Notes under the pieces: model-generated
What the model was told of the DNA's origin: nothing
The model's database searches: none
The model's input: only the letters and a program-made list of their open reading frames with translations
Made by a program: the position numbers and the translations under genes
Part shown: positions 51,407-61,150 of the stretch, in pieces
How the letters are laid out: each line of letters begins with the position of its first letter
Numbering within the stretch: position 1 is the stretch's first letter
Origin: Natrialba asiatica DSM 12278
Lineage (GTDB): Archaea; Halobacteriota; Halobacteria; Halobacteriales; Natrialbaceae
Length of the DNA stretch: 64,000 bases
Reading direction: 5' to 3'
Assembly: GCF_000337555.1 (NCBI RefSeq)
Contig: NZ_AOIO01000034.1
Location: forward strand, 98,913 to 162,912

Positions 51407-52030
51407 CTATGTCACGTCTCGCGAGAGGCCGTCGCGGAGGTCTCGACCGAAATAGTAGCCGGCGACCGACGCGACCAGGCCGATCGCGAGGCCGATCGCG
51501 ATGAGCGTCCGGCCGGCCCCGAGCGCCACGTAGACCGGGTCGGCCAACGGCGTGATCGCGCCGGCCAAGGCCCCCGCGGCGGTCAGCTCCAGATACCGCC
51601 GCTTCGACGTGATGAGTCCGACCAGGAAGGCCGTCGCGAAGATGCCGATCATCTGGCCGGCGATCGGGAGCACCGCGTCGCCGACGAACAGACCCGCACC
51701 GATCGTCAACGCCAGGGCGAGAAACGCCTTCGGCGAGAAGTACTTGCGAGGCGACAGTCGATCCGTGAGTCCGGCGAGGCGAGAGCCGTCCGATCGGCCA
51801 GCTGCCGGCTCGGCCGACTTGGCCGGCTGGGAGAACTCGTCGGCCGGCTCGGACCCGACAGCGGATCCCGCATCGATCGCACCCTGCTCGCGTCCCTGTC
51901 GGTCTCCTGAACTCGTGTCCGGTCCGGTGCCAGAACCGGTGTCTGAGAGCAACTGCTCCGTCTCTGAGAGGAGGTCGTCCGTCGAGGGGGACTCTCGACG
52001 CTCGGTCACCTCGTCCGAGCGATCGTTCAT
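51407..52030 (-). CDS. Haloarchaeal membrane protein with acidic N-terminus (207 aa)
   Basis: The first about 100 residues are an acidic Ser/Thr/Gly-rich linker; the last 105 hold four TM helices with glycine-rich loops (FLALALTIGAGLFVGDAVLP, MIGIFATAFLVGLITSKRRY, TLIAIGLAIGLVASVAGYYF), which resembles DUF456-like or small haloarchaeal membrane proteins. ATG at 52030 follows the conserved charged start MNDRSDEVTERRE. Function unknown. Confidence 0.68.
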   Translation of the reverse strand: MNDRSDEVTERRESPSTDDLLSETEQLLSDTGSGTGPDTSSGDRQGREQGAIDAGSAVGSEPADEFSQPAKSAEPAAGRSDGSRLAGLTDRLSPRKYFSPKAFLALALTIGAGLFVGDAVLPIAGQMIGIFATAFLVGLITSKRRYLELTAAGALAGAITPLADPVYVALGAGRTLIAIGLAIGLVASVAGYYFGRDLRDGLSRDVT

Positions 52031-52172
52031 ATTCGAAGACTGGGTGGCCGGCACCATGGTCTTTTCGCCACGCTGTCAGCTATCCCGCCGAGCGGAACGA
52101 GAGGAATCCCAGTTGCTCCTCCGATCCGGTTTCGGGGCGAGACCGTCCGCTTTGGCACGAACGACGTTTATC

Positions 52173-52391
52173 ATGACTCGGCTGCTAGAGAACGGTGTGA
52201 ACGTCGATCTGGTTGCTTTCGGGATCGTTGCGATCGCGATCGGGTTGGGAGTGCTCTCCGCAGCCCGTCACTTCTATCCCCGGCTCGATCTCACCGACGA
52301 TGCGCTTGCGACGGTGCGGCTACTGACGGCGCTGATCGCCGCCGTACTCTTACTGACCGGCATCGGCCTCGTCGTCGTCGGAATCGCCTGA
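52173..52391 (+). CDS. Small two-helix membrane protein (72 aa)
   Basis: A 72-residue protein with two TM helices, VDLVAFGIVAIAIGLGVLSA and LLTALIAAVLLLTGIGLVVV, separated by a polar loop (RHFYPRLDLTDDALATV). It starts at an ATG at 52173, with no strong TATA word. Divergent from the preceding gene and 80 bases before gatD. Conserved hydrophobic pattern and GC-rich third positions support it; function unknown. Confidence 0.6.
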   Translation: MTRLLENGVNVDLVAFGIVAIAIGLGVLSAARHFYPRLDLTDDALATVRLLTALIAAVLLLTGIGLVVVGIA

Positions 52392-52471
52392 CTCGCTAGC
52401 CTACCCGGTTTCGGGCCAAATGCCGGAATCGAAAGCGTGCCTTCAAGTCCGCCGACGCGCAACGCTTTCGC

Positions 52472-53728
52472 ATGAATCCAGGCGATCGCGTTCGCGTCGA
52501 CCGCGCGGATCGCACGTACGAAGGCGTGTTGCTCCCCTCCAGCACGGACGACAATCTCGTCGTGAAACTCGACGGCGGCTACAACGTCGGCGTCGATCGG
52601 GACGACGCCGACATCGAGATCCTCGACGAAGACGTCTACGAAATCGACGGGGCCGATACCGAAGACGAGAACGCCGGTACGGACTCCGAAATCGAGTTCA
52701 ACGACGACCTGCCGACCATCTCGCTGATCTCGACCGGCGGGACCATCGCCTCGACGGTCGACTACCGTACCGGGGCGGTGACCGCCCAGTTCGACGCCGA
52801 AGACGTGTTGCGTGCCGTTCCCGACCTCGCCGGCCGCGCGAACTACCGCGGGCGCGTCGTCGCGAATATCCTCTCGGAGAACATGGAGCCGCCGATCTGG
52901 CAAGAACTCGCTCAGGCGGTGTTCGAGGAAATCGAGGCCGGCGCGGACGGCGTCGTCGTCATGCACGGCACCGACACGATGCAGTACTCTGCCGCAGCGC
53001 TCGCGTTCATGCTCGAGACGCCCGTCCCCGTCGTCTTCACGGGCAGCCAGCGCTCCGCCGACCGACCGTCCTCGGACAACGTGATGAACGCCGTCTCTGC
53101 CGTCGAAGCCGCAAAGAGCGACTGCGCGGAGGTCCTCGTCTGTATGCACGGCTCCGAATCCGACGACGCCTGCGCGCTCCACCGCGGCACCCGCGTCCGG
53201 AAAAACCACACCTCTCGCCGCGATGCCTTCGAGACGGTCGGCGCGAACCCGCTCGGCACCGTCGACTACGACGGCGAGGAAGTGACCTTCCGCCGAGACC
53301 GCCGTGAACGCGGCGATGTGGAACTCGAACTCACAGCTGAACTCGAGAGCAATGTGGACCTGCTCAAGTTCACGCCGGGGATGGACCCCGCCTTCCTCGA
53401 TGCCGCCGAGGGCGCAGCGGGATTGGTCATCGAGGGAACCGGCCTCGGGCACGTTCACACCGATCTCATCCCGCGGATCGCGGAACTCATCGACGACGGG
53501 ACGACGGTCGTCATGACCAGTCAGTGTCTCGAGGGACGGGTTTGCGATCGGGTCTACGATACCGGCCGCGACCTCCTCGACGCCGGCGTGATCGAAGCCG
53601 GCGATACCCTCCCCGGCACGGCGACGGTCAAACTGATGTGGGCGCTTGCGAACGAAGAATCCGCCGAAGAGGCGATGCAGACCTCGCTGGCCGGTGAACT
53701 ACAGGAGCGGTCGGTTCCCTGGGAGTGA
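52472..53728 (+). CDS. gatD: Glutamyl-tRNA(Gln) amidotransferase subunit D
   Basis: Archaeal-specific GatDE uses the GatD asparaginase fold to release ammonia for converting Glu-tRNA(Gln) to Gln-tRNA(Gln). The 418-residue protein has an N-terminal small domain (VRVDRADRTYEGVLLPSSTD) and the asparaginase core: SLISTGGTIASTVDYRTGAV (first Thr), VVVMHGTDTMQYSAAALAFM (second Thr-Asp) and GSQRSADRPSSDNVMNAVSA. gatE is not adjacent. The next gene starts within a few bases of its stop. Confidence 0.94.
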   Translation: MNPGDRVRVDRADRTYEGVLLPSSTDDNLVVKLDGGYNVGVDRDDADIEILDEDVYEIDGADTEDENAGTDSEIEFNDDLPTISLISTGGTIASTVDYRTGAVTAQFDAEDVLRAVPDLAGRANYRGRVVANILSENMEPPIWQELAQAVFEEIEAGADGVVVMHGTDTMQYSAAALAFMLETPVPVVFTGSQRSADRPSSDNVMNAVSAVEAAKSDCAEVLVCMHGSESDDACALHRGTRVRKNHTSRRDAFETVGANPLGTVDYDGEEVTFRRDRRERGDVELELTAELESNVDLLKFTPGMDPAFLDAAEGAAGLVIEGTGLGHVHTDLIPRIAELIDDGTTVVMTSQCLEGRVCDRVYDTGRDLLDAGVIEAGDTLPGTATVKLMWALANEESAEEAMQTSLAGELQERSVPWE

Positions 53729-53733
53729 TCTCG

Positions 53734-54663
53734 ATGGCCGTCGGAATCGAGATACGGCGAGCGACGCACGACGACTACGAGGGCGTCGCGGCCTTCACCG
53801 AGACGCTCTGGGAGGATCGCGGCGGCGACTACATTCCGGAGATCTACCACGACTGGCTCGAGGACGAGGACGAGAGCCACAAGAAGACGTTCGTCGCCGA
53901 CGCCGGCGACGCCATCGCCGGAATCGTCCAGGCCGTCCTGGTGTCGCCCGACGAAGCCTGGTTTCAGGGCATGCGCGTCAACCCCGACTACCAGCGGCAG
54001 GGGCTGAGCGGCCGGCTCAACGACGCCTGCTTCGAGTGGGCCCGCGAGCAGGGCGCGACCGTCGGCCGGATCATGATCTTCTCGTGGAACGCCGCCTCGC
54101 TCGGCGCGGCGCGAACGAGCGGGTTCGAGCCGACGACCGAGTTCAGGATGGCACATCCGGAACCAGACCCGGACGCGTCGGGACCGAACCCAGTCTCGAA
54201 CGATCCCGCCGCAGCGTGGCGCTACTGGACGCACAGCGACGCCCGCGAGCACTTGCAGGGACTGGGACTTGCGCCGGAGGAGACGTGGGCCGTGCGCGAA
54301 CTCACGCGCGAGGATTTCCTGGCGTTCGGGGACGATCGTGACGATGACACTGCCGTCTTCTCGGTCGAACGCGACGGAAACGGGGTGGGAGCGGCCTATC
54401 GGGTCCGAAGCTACGAACGGGAAAACGACGACGGCGAGACCGAAACGTGGGCCGAATACGGCGTCAGTGCCTGGGACGACATCGACGCGGCCCGCTCACT
54501 GCTCGCCGCACTCTCCCGCGACGCCGCCGCCCTCGACGCGGATCGAACCCGAGTGCTGATCCCCGAGACGACGGCCGTGGTTAGCGACGCCTCGTACGCC
54601 GGTGTCAGCATCGCCGAGGAACCGGACTTCGTCCTCGCTGCTGCACTCGGCGGCGGCGAATAG
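53734..54663 (+). CDS. GNAT-family N-acetyltransferase
   Basis: A 309-residue acetyltransferase-like protein. The acetyl-CoA site is RVNPDYQRQGLSGRLNDACF (motif A), preceded by AIAGIVQAVLVSPDEAWFQG and followed by IFSWNAASLGAARTSGFEPT. The C-terminal half (about 165-309) is a second degenerate domain. The ATG at 53734 lies six bases after the gatD stop; a GTG overlapping the stop at 53725 is also possible, so co-translation with gatD is likely. Substrate unknown. Confidence 0.88.
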   Translation: MAVGIEIRRATHDDYEGVAAFTETLWEDRGGDYIPEIYHDWLEDEDESHKKTFVADAGDAIAGIVQAVLVSPDEAWFQGMRVNPDYQRQGLSGRLNDACFEWAREQGATVGRIMIFSWNAASLGAARTSGFEPTTEFRMAHPEPDPDASGPNPVSNDPAAAWRYWTHSDAREHLQGLGLAPEETWAVRELTREDFLAFGDDRDDDTAVFSVERDGNGVGAAYRVRSYERENDDGETETWAEYGVSAWDDIDAARSLLAALSRDAAALDADRTRVLIPETTAVVSDASYAGVSIAEEPDFVLAAALGGGE

Positions 54664-54681
54664 GTATCGCAGGGTAGAGGA

Positions 54682-54966
54682 CTACCCGCCGCTGACCGGC
54701 GGAAACAGCGCCAACTCGTCGTCGGCTTCGAGTTCGGTTGCGAGTCCGTTTTCTTCGACGAGGACGTTGGTGCCGTTTCGCAAGACGTTGATCTGGGATC
54801 GGAGATCGCCGTCGTCGGTGAGGACGCGCTCGCCGACGGCGGGACGGTCGGCGACGAGTTCGTCGAGGGCGTCACCGACGGTGTCGCCGGCGGCGGTTTC
54901 GACGGTGACGTGTTTGTCGCCGGCGCGTTCGGCGAGGTCCGCGAACAGTTTCCACTCCGTTGGCAT
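54682..54966 (-). CDS. samp1: Ubiquitin-like small archaeal modifier protein (SAMP1/MoaD type)
   Basis: SAMP1 is a beta-grasp protein attached to lysines of target proteins by UbaA, and related forms act in molybdopterin sulphur transfer. The 94-residue protein starts MPTEWKLFADLAERAG, has INVLRNGTNVLVEENGLATE and ends ELALFPPVSGG with the required C-terminal di-glycine. The ATG at 54966 gives the conserved N-terminus. It is convergent with the GNAT gene. A moaB gene is elsewhere in this window. Confidence 0.93.
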   Translation of the reverse strand: MPTEWKLFADLAERAGDKHVTVETAAGDTVGDALDELVADRPAVGERVLTDDGDLRSQINVLRNGTNVLVEENGLATELEADDELALFPPVSGG

Positions 54967-55106
54967 AGGTGGCGGTATCGGTGCCGGAGGCAAGTAGCTA
55001 CCGCTCCGACGGTGGCGGGTGCCGGCGTCCGGGATATCGTGGCGCTTGCGATACGAGTCTGGATCGACGGAGACGCTTAACTACGCCCGGACTGGAGACG
55101 GTACGT

Positions 55107-56288
55107 ATGGTCGGCGAGCGTGTAACGGAACGGGTACCGGAGAACTGGCGCTGGTCTGTGACGACGCGCGCAGTCGTCGGCCTCGCGCTGGTTGTTGCGC
55201 TGCTCTCGGTCGCCACCGGCATTCTCAGAATCGACCAGGAGGCGGCCGATTTCGGTCCTATCGCGCCGCACGTACCGCTCGCCGTCCAGGAAGCCGTCGG
55301 ATTCACCGGCGCACTCACCGGGTTTCTCATGGTCGCCAGCGCGCTCGCGCTCAGGCGCGGCTTGCGCGTCGGCTGGTGGGCGACGCTGCTGTTGTTGCCG
55401 CTGACGGCAATCCAGGGGCTGCTCCAGGGGAGTCAGTACTCGCTTCCGCTCGTCGTGCTGTCGCTGGTCTCGATGCCGACGCTCCTCCTCACCCACAAGC
55501 GCTTCGACCGATCGCTCTCGCTGACGACGACGCAACTCGCCGCGGCCGGCGCGCTCGTCGGCGTCCAGGCCTACGGTACCTTCGGCGCGTACGCGCTCCG
55601 GGATGACTTCGACGGCATCGAGCACCTGCTCGACGCGTTCTACTTCACGCTGATCACCTCGAGCACCGTCGGCTACGGCGATATCGGTCCCGAGACCGAG
55701 GAGGCACAGCTGTTTACCATGTCCGTCGTGGTCCTCGGCGTCGCCAGTTTCGGTATCGCCATCGGGGCGCTCGTCGGTCCCGCGATTCAGGACCGCATCT
55801 CGAAGACACTCGGAATGATGACCGATTCAGAACTCGAACTCCTAGACGACCACGTCCTCGTCCTCGGCTACGGGGATCTGACCGAACCGATCGTGAGCGA
55901 ACTCGACGCGACGGGCGAACAGTTTCTCGTCGTCACCGAGAACGAATCGGCGACGAGTTCGCTCACGGACCGCGACATTCGCGTTCTCGATGCGAACCCG
56001 AGCGACGAAGAACCGCTCGGGCGGGCGAAAATAGAAGATGCGCGCGCGGTTGTCGTCGCGACGAACGACGACGCCAGGGACGCTCTTGCGGTTCTCACCG
56101 CACGCGAACTCCGACCGGACATTCGTATCGTCGCCGCCGCTACCGACCGCGAGAACACGCCGAAACTCGAACGCGCCGGCGCTGACGATGTCATCAGCCT
56201 GGCTGAACTCGGCGGGCACTTGCTGGTCCGCTCGGCGCTCGGGTCGGACGAGTCGCCGGTGGTGTCGCGGCTGCTCGAGACGGACTAG
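55107..56288 (+). CDS. Potassium channel with TrkA-N (RCK) domain
   Basis: A 393-residue channel subunit. About six TM helices precede a pore loop with selectivity filter SSTVGYGDIGPETEE (about residue 185-200), then an inner helix, and a C-terminal Rossmann RCK domain (HVLVLGYGDLTEPIVSELDA, VVVATNDDARDALAVLTARE). The RCK domain would gate the channel with NAD(H) or divalent cations. Start at ATG 55107; a TATA-like word (cgcttaactac) lies about 28 bases before it. Important for potassium balance at high salt. Confidence 0.9.
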   Translation: MVGERVTERVPENWRWSVTTRAVVGLALVVALLSVATGILRIDQEAADFGPIAPHVPLAVQEAVGFTGALTGFLMVASALALRRGLRVGWWATLLLLPLTAIQGLLQGSQYSLPLVVLSLVSMPTLLLTHKRFDRSLSLTTTQLAAAGALVGVQAYGTFGAYALRDDFDGIEHLLDAFYFTLITSSTVGYGDIGPETEEAQLFTMSVVVLGVASFGIAIGALVGPAIQDRISKTLGMMTDSELELLDDHVLVLGYGDLTEPIVSELDATGEQFLVVTENESATSSLTDRDIRVLDANPSDEEPLGRAKIEDARAVVVATNDDARDALAVLTARELRPDIRIVAAATDRENTPKLERAGADDVISLAELGGHLLVRSALGSDESPVVSRLLETD

Positions 56289-56331
56289 CAGTCTCGAACT
56301 CGCCCGTCTCCCGGTCACGCCGTATCTCGTG

Positions 56332-56514
56332 ATGTTCGGGCTAACGATCCTCTACGCCGTCGTCTACGTCGCGATCGCCATCGGCATCTCCGCCTCGGTG
56401 ACCAGTAAAGCGCACGCGGCGGCATCCGGGTTCGGGATCCATACGGGTCGCTTCGTTCGGCAGTCGAATCGTGAACAGGTGAACTCTCCAACGGGTCTCA
56501 CGTTCAAGTTATAA
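56332..56514 (+). CDS. Possible small membrane protein (60 aa)
   Basis: A 60-residue frame between the channel and the antiporter begins MFGLTILYAVVYVAIAIGIS, one TM helix, then AHAAASGFGIHTGRFVRQSN and a short polar tail. Codon pattern is weaker than in neighbouring genes and there is no clear TATA. It may be a real small protein or chance; an in-frame GTG just upstream is also possible. Confidence 0.33.
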   Translation: MFGLTILYAVVYVAIAIGISASVTSKAHAAASGFGIHTGRFVRQSNREQVNSPTGLTFKL

Positions 56515-56600
56515 GTCGGCAATTATGTCACAGGGACGGCCAATATGAAACGAAGTGGTTCGAACGTGTACGAGGAAAATCGACAGGCATCGGGAACGTT

Positions 56601-58865
56601 ATGGACGTTATCGAACCGCTTACCCACCACGAACTGTTGCTCGTCATCGTCCAGCTTACCGTATTGCTCTTCGTCGCACGCCTGCTCGGCGAACTGTGCA
56701 GTTCCGTCGGGCAACCGGCGGTCGTCGGTGAACTCCTCGCTGGAGTTCTTCTCGGTCCCTCGTTGCTCGGCTTCGTTGCGCCGGGCGTGTACGGGTCTCT
56801 CTTCGCGGTGTCTGCGAGCCAGTTTCACCTGCTCGAGATCATCTCGTGGCTCGGGCTGATCATGCTGCTGGTCGTTACCGGTCTCGAGACGGATATCGAT
56901 CTCATTATCGCGAACGGGCGAACGGCGGTCATCCTCTCGGCTGGCGGGATCATCGTCCCGTTTACGACCGGATTTGCGTTAGGGTGGGTCCTGCCGGCCG
57001 AGTTCATCGCCGCGCCTGGGCAGCGACTCGTGTTCAGTCTGTTTATCGCCACTGCGATGAGCATCTCGGCGATTCCGGTTATCGCGAAGGTACTCATCGA
57101 ACTGGACGTCGTTCGGCGCGATGTGGGCCAGTTGATCCTCGCGGCAGGGATGGTCGACGACACCATCGGCTGGATTTTGCTGGCGACCGTCGCGGGGCTC
57201 GCCCGGACGGGCGTCGTCGACTTCGGGTCGGCCGCGACGACCGTCCTCTCGGTGCTCGCGTTCCTCGGGGTCGCGTTTACGATCGGCCGTCGAATCGTCG
57301 CGGAGACGGTCAGGTGGGTGGACAATGCCGTCGGCAGTGACGCCGCGTTGCTGTCTACGGTGATGCTCTTCGCGCTCGCCGCGGGGGCGATCACGCAGTA
57401 CATGGGTCTGGAAGCGATTCTCGGCGCGTTCGTCGTCGGCGTGCTGGTCGGGCAGGTGAACCGATTCGACTACCGGGTTCGACACAGTTTCGAGACGGTG
57501 ACGCTGTCCATCTTCGCGCCGCTGTTCTTCGCGATCGCCGGGTTGCGGATGGACGTCGCAGCGCTGGCCGATCCGACCGTGTTCACCGTCGGCCTCGTCG
57601 TCTTCGCTGTCGCCTGCATCGGGAAGTTCGGCGGAATCGTCGGCGTTTCCGGCCTGGCCGGGCTCTCGAAGTGGGAGGGGATTACGATCGGCGGCGGAAT
57701 GAACGCTCGCGGGGCGATGGAGATCATCGTGGCCACGATCGGGCTCGGGTTGGGGATCCTGACGACGAGCACGTACAGCATCATCGTCGCGGTCGCCATC
57801 GGAACGTCGCTGATGGCCCCCGCGATCATGCGCTGGTCGATTCCGAAGATCGAAATGAGCGAACGGGAGCGAACTCGTATCGAGCGCGAGCAGTACCTGC
57901 GGGGGAGCTTTCTCAACGACCTCACTCGAGTACTGCTGCCGACGCGGGGCTCCGTCGACACCCAGTACGCCGCCCGACTGGTCGGTTCCCTGTTCCGGGA
58001 TCGCCAGACCGATCTGGATCTCCTCCGTATCGACGAGTCTCCTCGATCGAGCCGACGCCCGAGCAAGTTCCGCAGCCGACTCGAACGATTCCGTCTCGTC
58101 CGAGACGGAACCGGTTCGAGGGAGACGAGTGCGACTCGGCGAGCCGAATCCGAGCGAACCGACCGCCTCTTTACCCAGGTCGAACAGCGATTGGGGGACC
58201 GGGCGGGCTCGACGCGACGACTCGTCCGAGAACTCGACGGGAGCGCGTCGGAAACGATTCTCGAGAGCGCGAGTTCGGGATACAATCTGGTCGTGCTCGG
58301 GGAGCGAACTCTCGGCGGCGATCCCGGTGCGCCGCTGTTCAGCAGGACGATCGACCGCGTTATTCAACGGACGCCGTGTCCGGCCATGATCGTCAGCACG
58401 TCCGAATCCGTGAAACGGACGCCGGCGCTGATGGACGATCCGATCCGGCGCATCCTCCTGCCGACCGTCGGGACGCAGTCCAGTCGACACGCCGCCGAGG
58501 TTGCGTTCGCCATCGCGACCGCCGAGAACGCCCTGGTCGAAATCGCACACGTGGTCACGAGACCCCAGTCGAGCGACCGATTCGCCGGCGGACCCGATCT
58601 CTCGGACGAGTTGGACATCGGCAGTCAGATCGTCGACCGGGAGGCGGAACTGGGGAGACAACTCGGTGCGCAGGTCGTAACCACGGTTACGGCGGCGGAC
58701 AATCCCGGTGCAGCGCTCGTCTCGCTCGCCGATCGGAACGACGCCGATCTGATCGTGATGGGGTCGAACACGCGGCCGATCTCCCGACGGGCGTTCTTCG
58801 GTCCGAACGTCGAGTTCGTCGTTACTAACGCCCCCTGTCCCGTCGCAGTGCTGAACTCGGTGTGA
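56601..58865 (+). CDS. CPA2 sodium/proton (or potassium/proton) antiporter with two Usp domains
   Basis: A 754-residue antiporter. The first 405 residues hold about 12-13 TM helices of the KefB/NhaS type, including VGELLAGVLLGPSLLGF, ATAMSISAIPVIAKVL and the aspartate pair in AAGMVDDTIGWILLATVAGL. Two universal-stress-protein domains follow (about 430-605 and 615-754), each with a nucleotide-binding-like GS/MGS loop (IVMGSNTRPISRRAFFGPNV). The Usp part may sense ATP or stress. ATG at 56601; promoter words lie about 90 bases upstream (aagttataag, caattatg). Confidence 0.9.
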   Translation: MDVIEPLTHHELLLVIVQLTVLLFVARLLGELCSSVGQPAVVGELLAGVLLGPSLLGFVAPGVYGSLFAVSASQFHLLEIISWLGLIMLLVVTGLETDIDLIIANGRTAVILSAGGIIVPFTTGFALGWVLPAEFIAAPGQRLVFSLFIATAMSISAIPVIAKVLIELDVVRRDVGQLILAAGMVDDTIGWILLATVAGLARTGVVDFGSAATTVLSVLAFLGVAFTIGRRIVAETVRWVDNAVGSDAALLSTVMLFALAAGAITQYMGLEAILGAFVVGVLVGQVNRFDYRVRHSFETVTLSIFAPLFFAIAGLRMDVAALADPTVFTVGLVVFAVACIGKFGGIVGVSGLAGLSKWEGITIGGGMNARGAMEIIVATIGLGLGILTTSTYSIIVAVAIGTSLMAPAIMRWSIPKIEMSERERTRIEREQYLRGSFLNDLTRVLLPTRGSVDTQYAARLVGSLFRDRQTDLDLLRIDESPRSSRRPSKFRSRLERFRLVRDGTGSRETSATRRAESERTDRLFTQVEQRLGDRAGSTRRLVRELDGSASETILESASSGYNLVVLGERTLGGDPGAPLFSRTIDRVIQRTPCPAMIVSTSESVKRTPALMDDPIRRILLPTVGTQSSRHAAEVAFAIATAENALVEIAHVVTRPQSSDRFAGGPDLSDELDIGSQIVDREAELGRQLGAQVVTTVTAADNPGAALVSLADRNDADLIVMGSNTRPISRRAFFGPNVEFVVTNAPCPVAVLNSV

Positions 58866-59058
58866 ACGGTCCACCCGGCCGTATTCGGACGACAGGGGCG
58901 CGTTTTCGGACGATCACTGCTCACGCGGCGAGACCACGTCACGGAGGAGATTACCGGCGGGTCGACGGTCGGGTATCAGACAGCAGCGGCTTCCCCGAAC
59001 GGGATGCGGATGACGTTGACGGCAAAACACATACGGGCGGTATCGGTGTACCGAGGAT

Positions 59059-60339
59059 ATGACCGAACGAGGGGTCCGGCCGCTCTTTCCCGTTTTCGTT
59101 GCGCTATCGCTCACGGCTCCGTGGCTCGCCGTCTCAGCAACCGGACTGACACCGGGTCCGGTAGCATCGGTTGCCCTCTCGGGAACCTCGATCCTCGGTG
59201 CGGCGTTCTTGCTCGCCTGGGCCGCGGAAACCGCCGAAAAAGACGTTTCTCGCTCGTTCGCTATCGCGGTGCTGGCGGTGTTGGCGGTCGCCCCGGAGTA
59301 CGCGGTCGATGCGCTTTACGCGTGGGAAGCGGGTATCGCGCCGGCGACGACCGCCTCGCGGGAAGCGGCCGACCTCGCGGTCGCGAACATGACCGGAGCC
59401 AACCGCATCCTCATCGGCATCGGCTGGTCGGGGATCGTGCTGTTTACCATCGCCCGGACCAGGCGGGTCCGCGATAGAAACGTCGAACACGTCGACGGCT
59501 TTCTCGCCGACCGCGTTCACCTCGATCGCGAACTCTCGCTCGAGATCGTCTTCCTGTTCGTCGCGACGGTCTACGCGTTCTTCATTCCGGCTACGGGTTC
59601 GATCGCGCTGCACGACATGGTCGTTCTCGTCGGCCTCTACGCGCTGTACATCCTCGCCGCGATCCGGACGCCGCCCACCGAGGAGGCGTCCGTCGGCGTT
59701 CCGGCCTACCTGCAGTCGTTTCGAAAACCGTACCGGATTTCAACCGTCATCGCGCTGTTCGTCTTTTCCGGCGCAACGATCCTCCTGGCAGTCGAGCCGT
59801 TCGCCCACGGACTGGAAGAACTCGGGCTCCAGTACGGCATCCAGCCGTTTCTGATGATCCAGTGGGTCGCCCCGCTCGCGAGCGAAACCCCCGAGTTCAT
59901 CATCGTCGTCTTGCTCGTGACGAAGGCTCGCTCGAACGCCGCGTTCAACGCGTTGATCTCCTCGAAGCTCAACCAGTGGACGCTGCTAATCGGGACGCTC
60001 GTGCTCGTCTACAGCGTCTCGCTCGGAAACTACGGTGCATTGCCGCTAGGGACGCGACAGGCCGGCGAGATCTGGCTCACCGCTGCCCAAAGTTACTTCG
60101 CGATTTCGCTGCTCATCGATCTGCGAATCAGCGCCCGCGAAGCGCTCGTCTTGCTCTCGCTCTTTCTCGTGCAACTGCACCCGACGTTTCACCGGCACGA
60201 GTGGCTCCTCGCGTTCACCGCGCTGTATCTCGTGCTCGGGACGGCGCTGCTCGTCCGTCGGTTCGAAGACGTTCGCAGGGTGATGGAACTCGCCCGCAAG
60301 CGGGTACACGGAGCGTCCGTAAAGCGGGAGCGGGACTAG
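59059..60339 (+). CDS. CaCA-family cation/calcium exchanger, second copy
   Basis: A 426-residue antiporter distinct from the one at 10 kb. The alpha repeats are APEYAVDALYAWEAG with NMTGANRILIGIGW, and ASETPEFIIVVLLVTKARSN with NALISSKLNQWTLL. About 11 TM helices and two cytoplasmic loops are predicted. It would move calcium or another divalent cation against sodium or protons. It follows the CPA2 antiporter by 193 bases, with no closer link. Confidence 0.88.
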   Translation: MTERGVRPLFPVFVALSLTAPWLAVSATGLTPGPVASVALSGTSILGAAFLLAWAAETAEKDVSRSFAIAVLAVLAVAPEYAVDALYAWEAGIAPATTASREAADLAVANMTGANRILIGIGWSGIVLFTIARTRRVRDRNVEHVDGFLADRVHLDRELSLEIVFLFVATVYAFFIPATGSIALHDMVVLVGLYALYILAAIRTPPTEEASVGVPAYLQSFRKPYRISTVIALFVFSGATILLAVEPFAHGLEELGLQYGIQPFLMIQWVAPLASETPEFIIVVLLVTKARSNAAFNALISSKLNQWTLLIGTLVLVYSVSLGNYGALPLGTRQAGEIWLTAAQSYFAISLLIDLRISAREALVLLSLFLVQLHPTFHRHEWLLAFTALYLVLGTALLVRRFEDVRRVMELARKRVHGASVKRERD

Positions 60340-60419
60340 CACCGCGGTGAGCACGATTCGAGCCACCGACCGCGATACGGACGACGCTGACGAACCGCCG
60401 ACGCTCGAACGGTGGGCCG

Positions 60420-61079
60420 CTACTCCGACTCGGGTGCTCCCTCTAAAATAGCCACCCCGCTCGACGCTCCGATCCGTTCCGCGCCGGCCTCGATCATCGC
60501 CGTCGCCTCGTCGTAGCTGCCGATGCCGCCGCTGGCCTTGACGGGGAGGTACTCGCTCATCAACTCGACGTCCTCGACGGTCGCGCCGCCGTCCGCGAAG
60601 CCGGTGGAGGTCTTGACCATCTCCGCGTCCGCCGCGACGGCGGCCTCGCAGGCTCGCCGCTTCTCTTCGTCGGTGAGCAGCGCCGTCTCGATGATCACCT
60701 TGACCGGTATCGGCACCGCGGCGACGAGTTCAGCCAGTTCGGCGCGAACGGCGTCGTCCTCGCCGGCCTTCAGGCGGCCGACGTTGATGACGACGTCGAG
60801 TTCGTCCGCGCCGGCCTGCCAGGCCGTCACGCCCTCGCGGCGTTTGACCTCGTGGTCGTGCTGGCCGTGGGGAAAGCCGACGACCGTTGCGACGGTCACG
60901 TCGGGGGCGTACTCGAACTCGACGGCGTCGGCGACCGCGTAGGGCGGGATACAGGCGTTCATACCGTGGTCGCCGGCCGCCGCGAGGACGGTTTCGACGT
61001 CGGCGGGCGTCGTTTCGGGGCCGAGCACCGTGTGATCGATCAGCGGCGCGAGTTCGCTGCGAGTGAGTTCCGTGGCCAT
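60420..61079 (-). CDS. deoC: Deoxyribose-phosphate aldolase
   Basis: Cleaves 2-deoxyribose-5-phosphate to glyceraldehyde-3-phosphate and acetaldehyde in deoxynucleoside breakdown. The 219-residue protein has [40 protein letters not shown] and the Schiff-base lysine in [17 protein letters not shown], with [17 protein letters not shown] supplying the second lysine. Divergent from ribose-1,5-bisphosphate isomerase across 71 bases, with closely placed TATA words. Confidence 0.94.
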   Translation of the reverse strand: MATELTRSELAPLIDHTVLGPETTPADVETVLAAAGDHGMNACIPPYAVADAVEFEYAPDVTVATVVGFPHGQHDHEVKRREGVTAWQAGADELDVVINVGRLKAGEDDAVRAELAELVAAVPIPVKVIIETALLTDEEKRRACEAAVAADAEMVKTSTGFADGGATVEDVELMSEYLPVKASGGIGSYDEATAMIEAGAERIGASSGVAILEGAPESE

Positions 61080-61100
61080 AGCGAACCGACTCGGCGGACG

Positions 61101-61128
61101 GGCAAAAATCCGCCCGATTACTTTTGGC
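61101..61128. promoter_or_regulatory. Back-to-back promoters of deoC and R15P isomerase
   Basis: A TATA word for deoC (gatttttgcc on the minus strand, 61101-61110) is 26 bases before its ATG, and one for the isomerase (attacttttgg, about 61118-61126) is about 27 bases before ATG 61151. They are only a few bases apart, so expression may be co-regulated. Confidence 0.5.
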
Positions 61129-61150
61129 CTGTGACGTGTAACCGGCTGGC

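Noticed and set aside
56545..56859. Open frame overlapping the start of the CPA2 antiporter gene
   Set aside because: It runs in another frame through the antiporter N-terminus, which is clearly the coding frame by its TM pattern.
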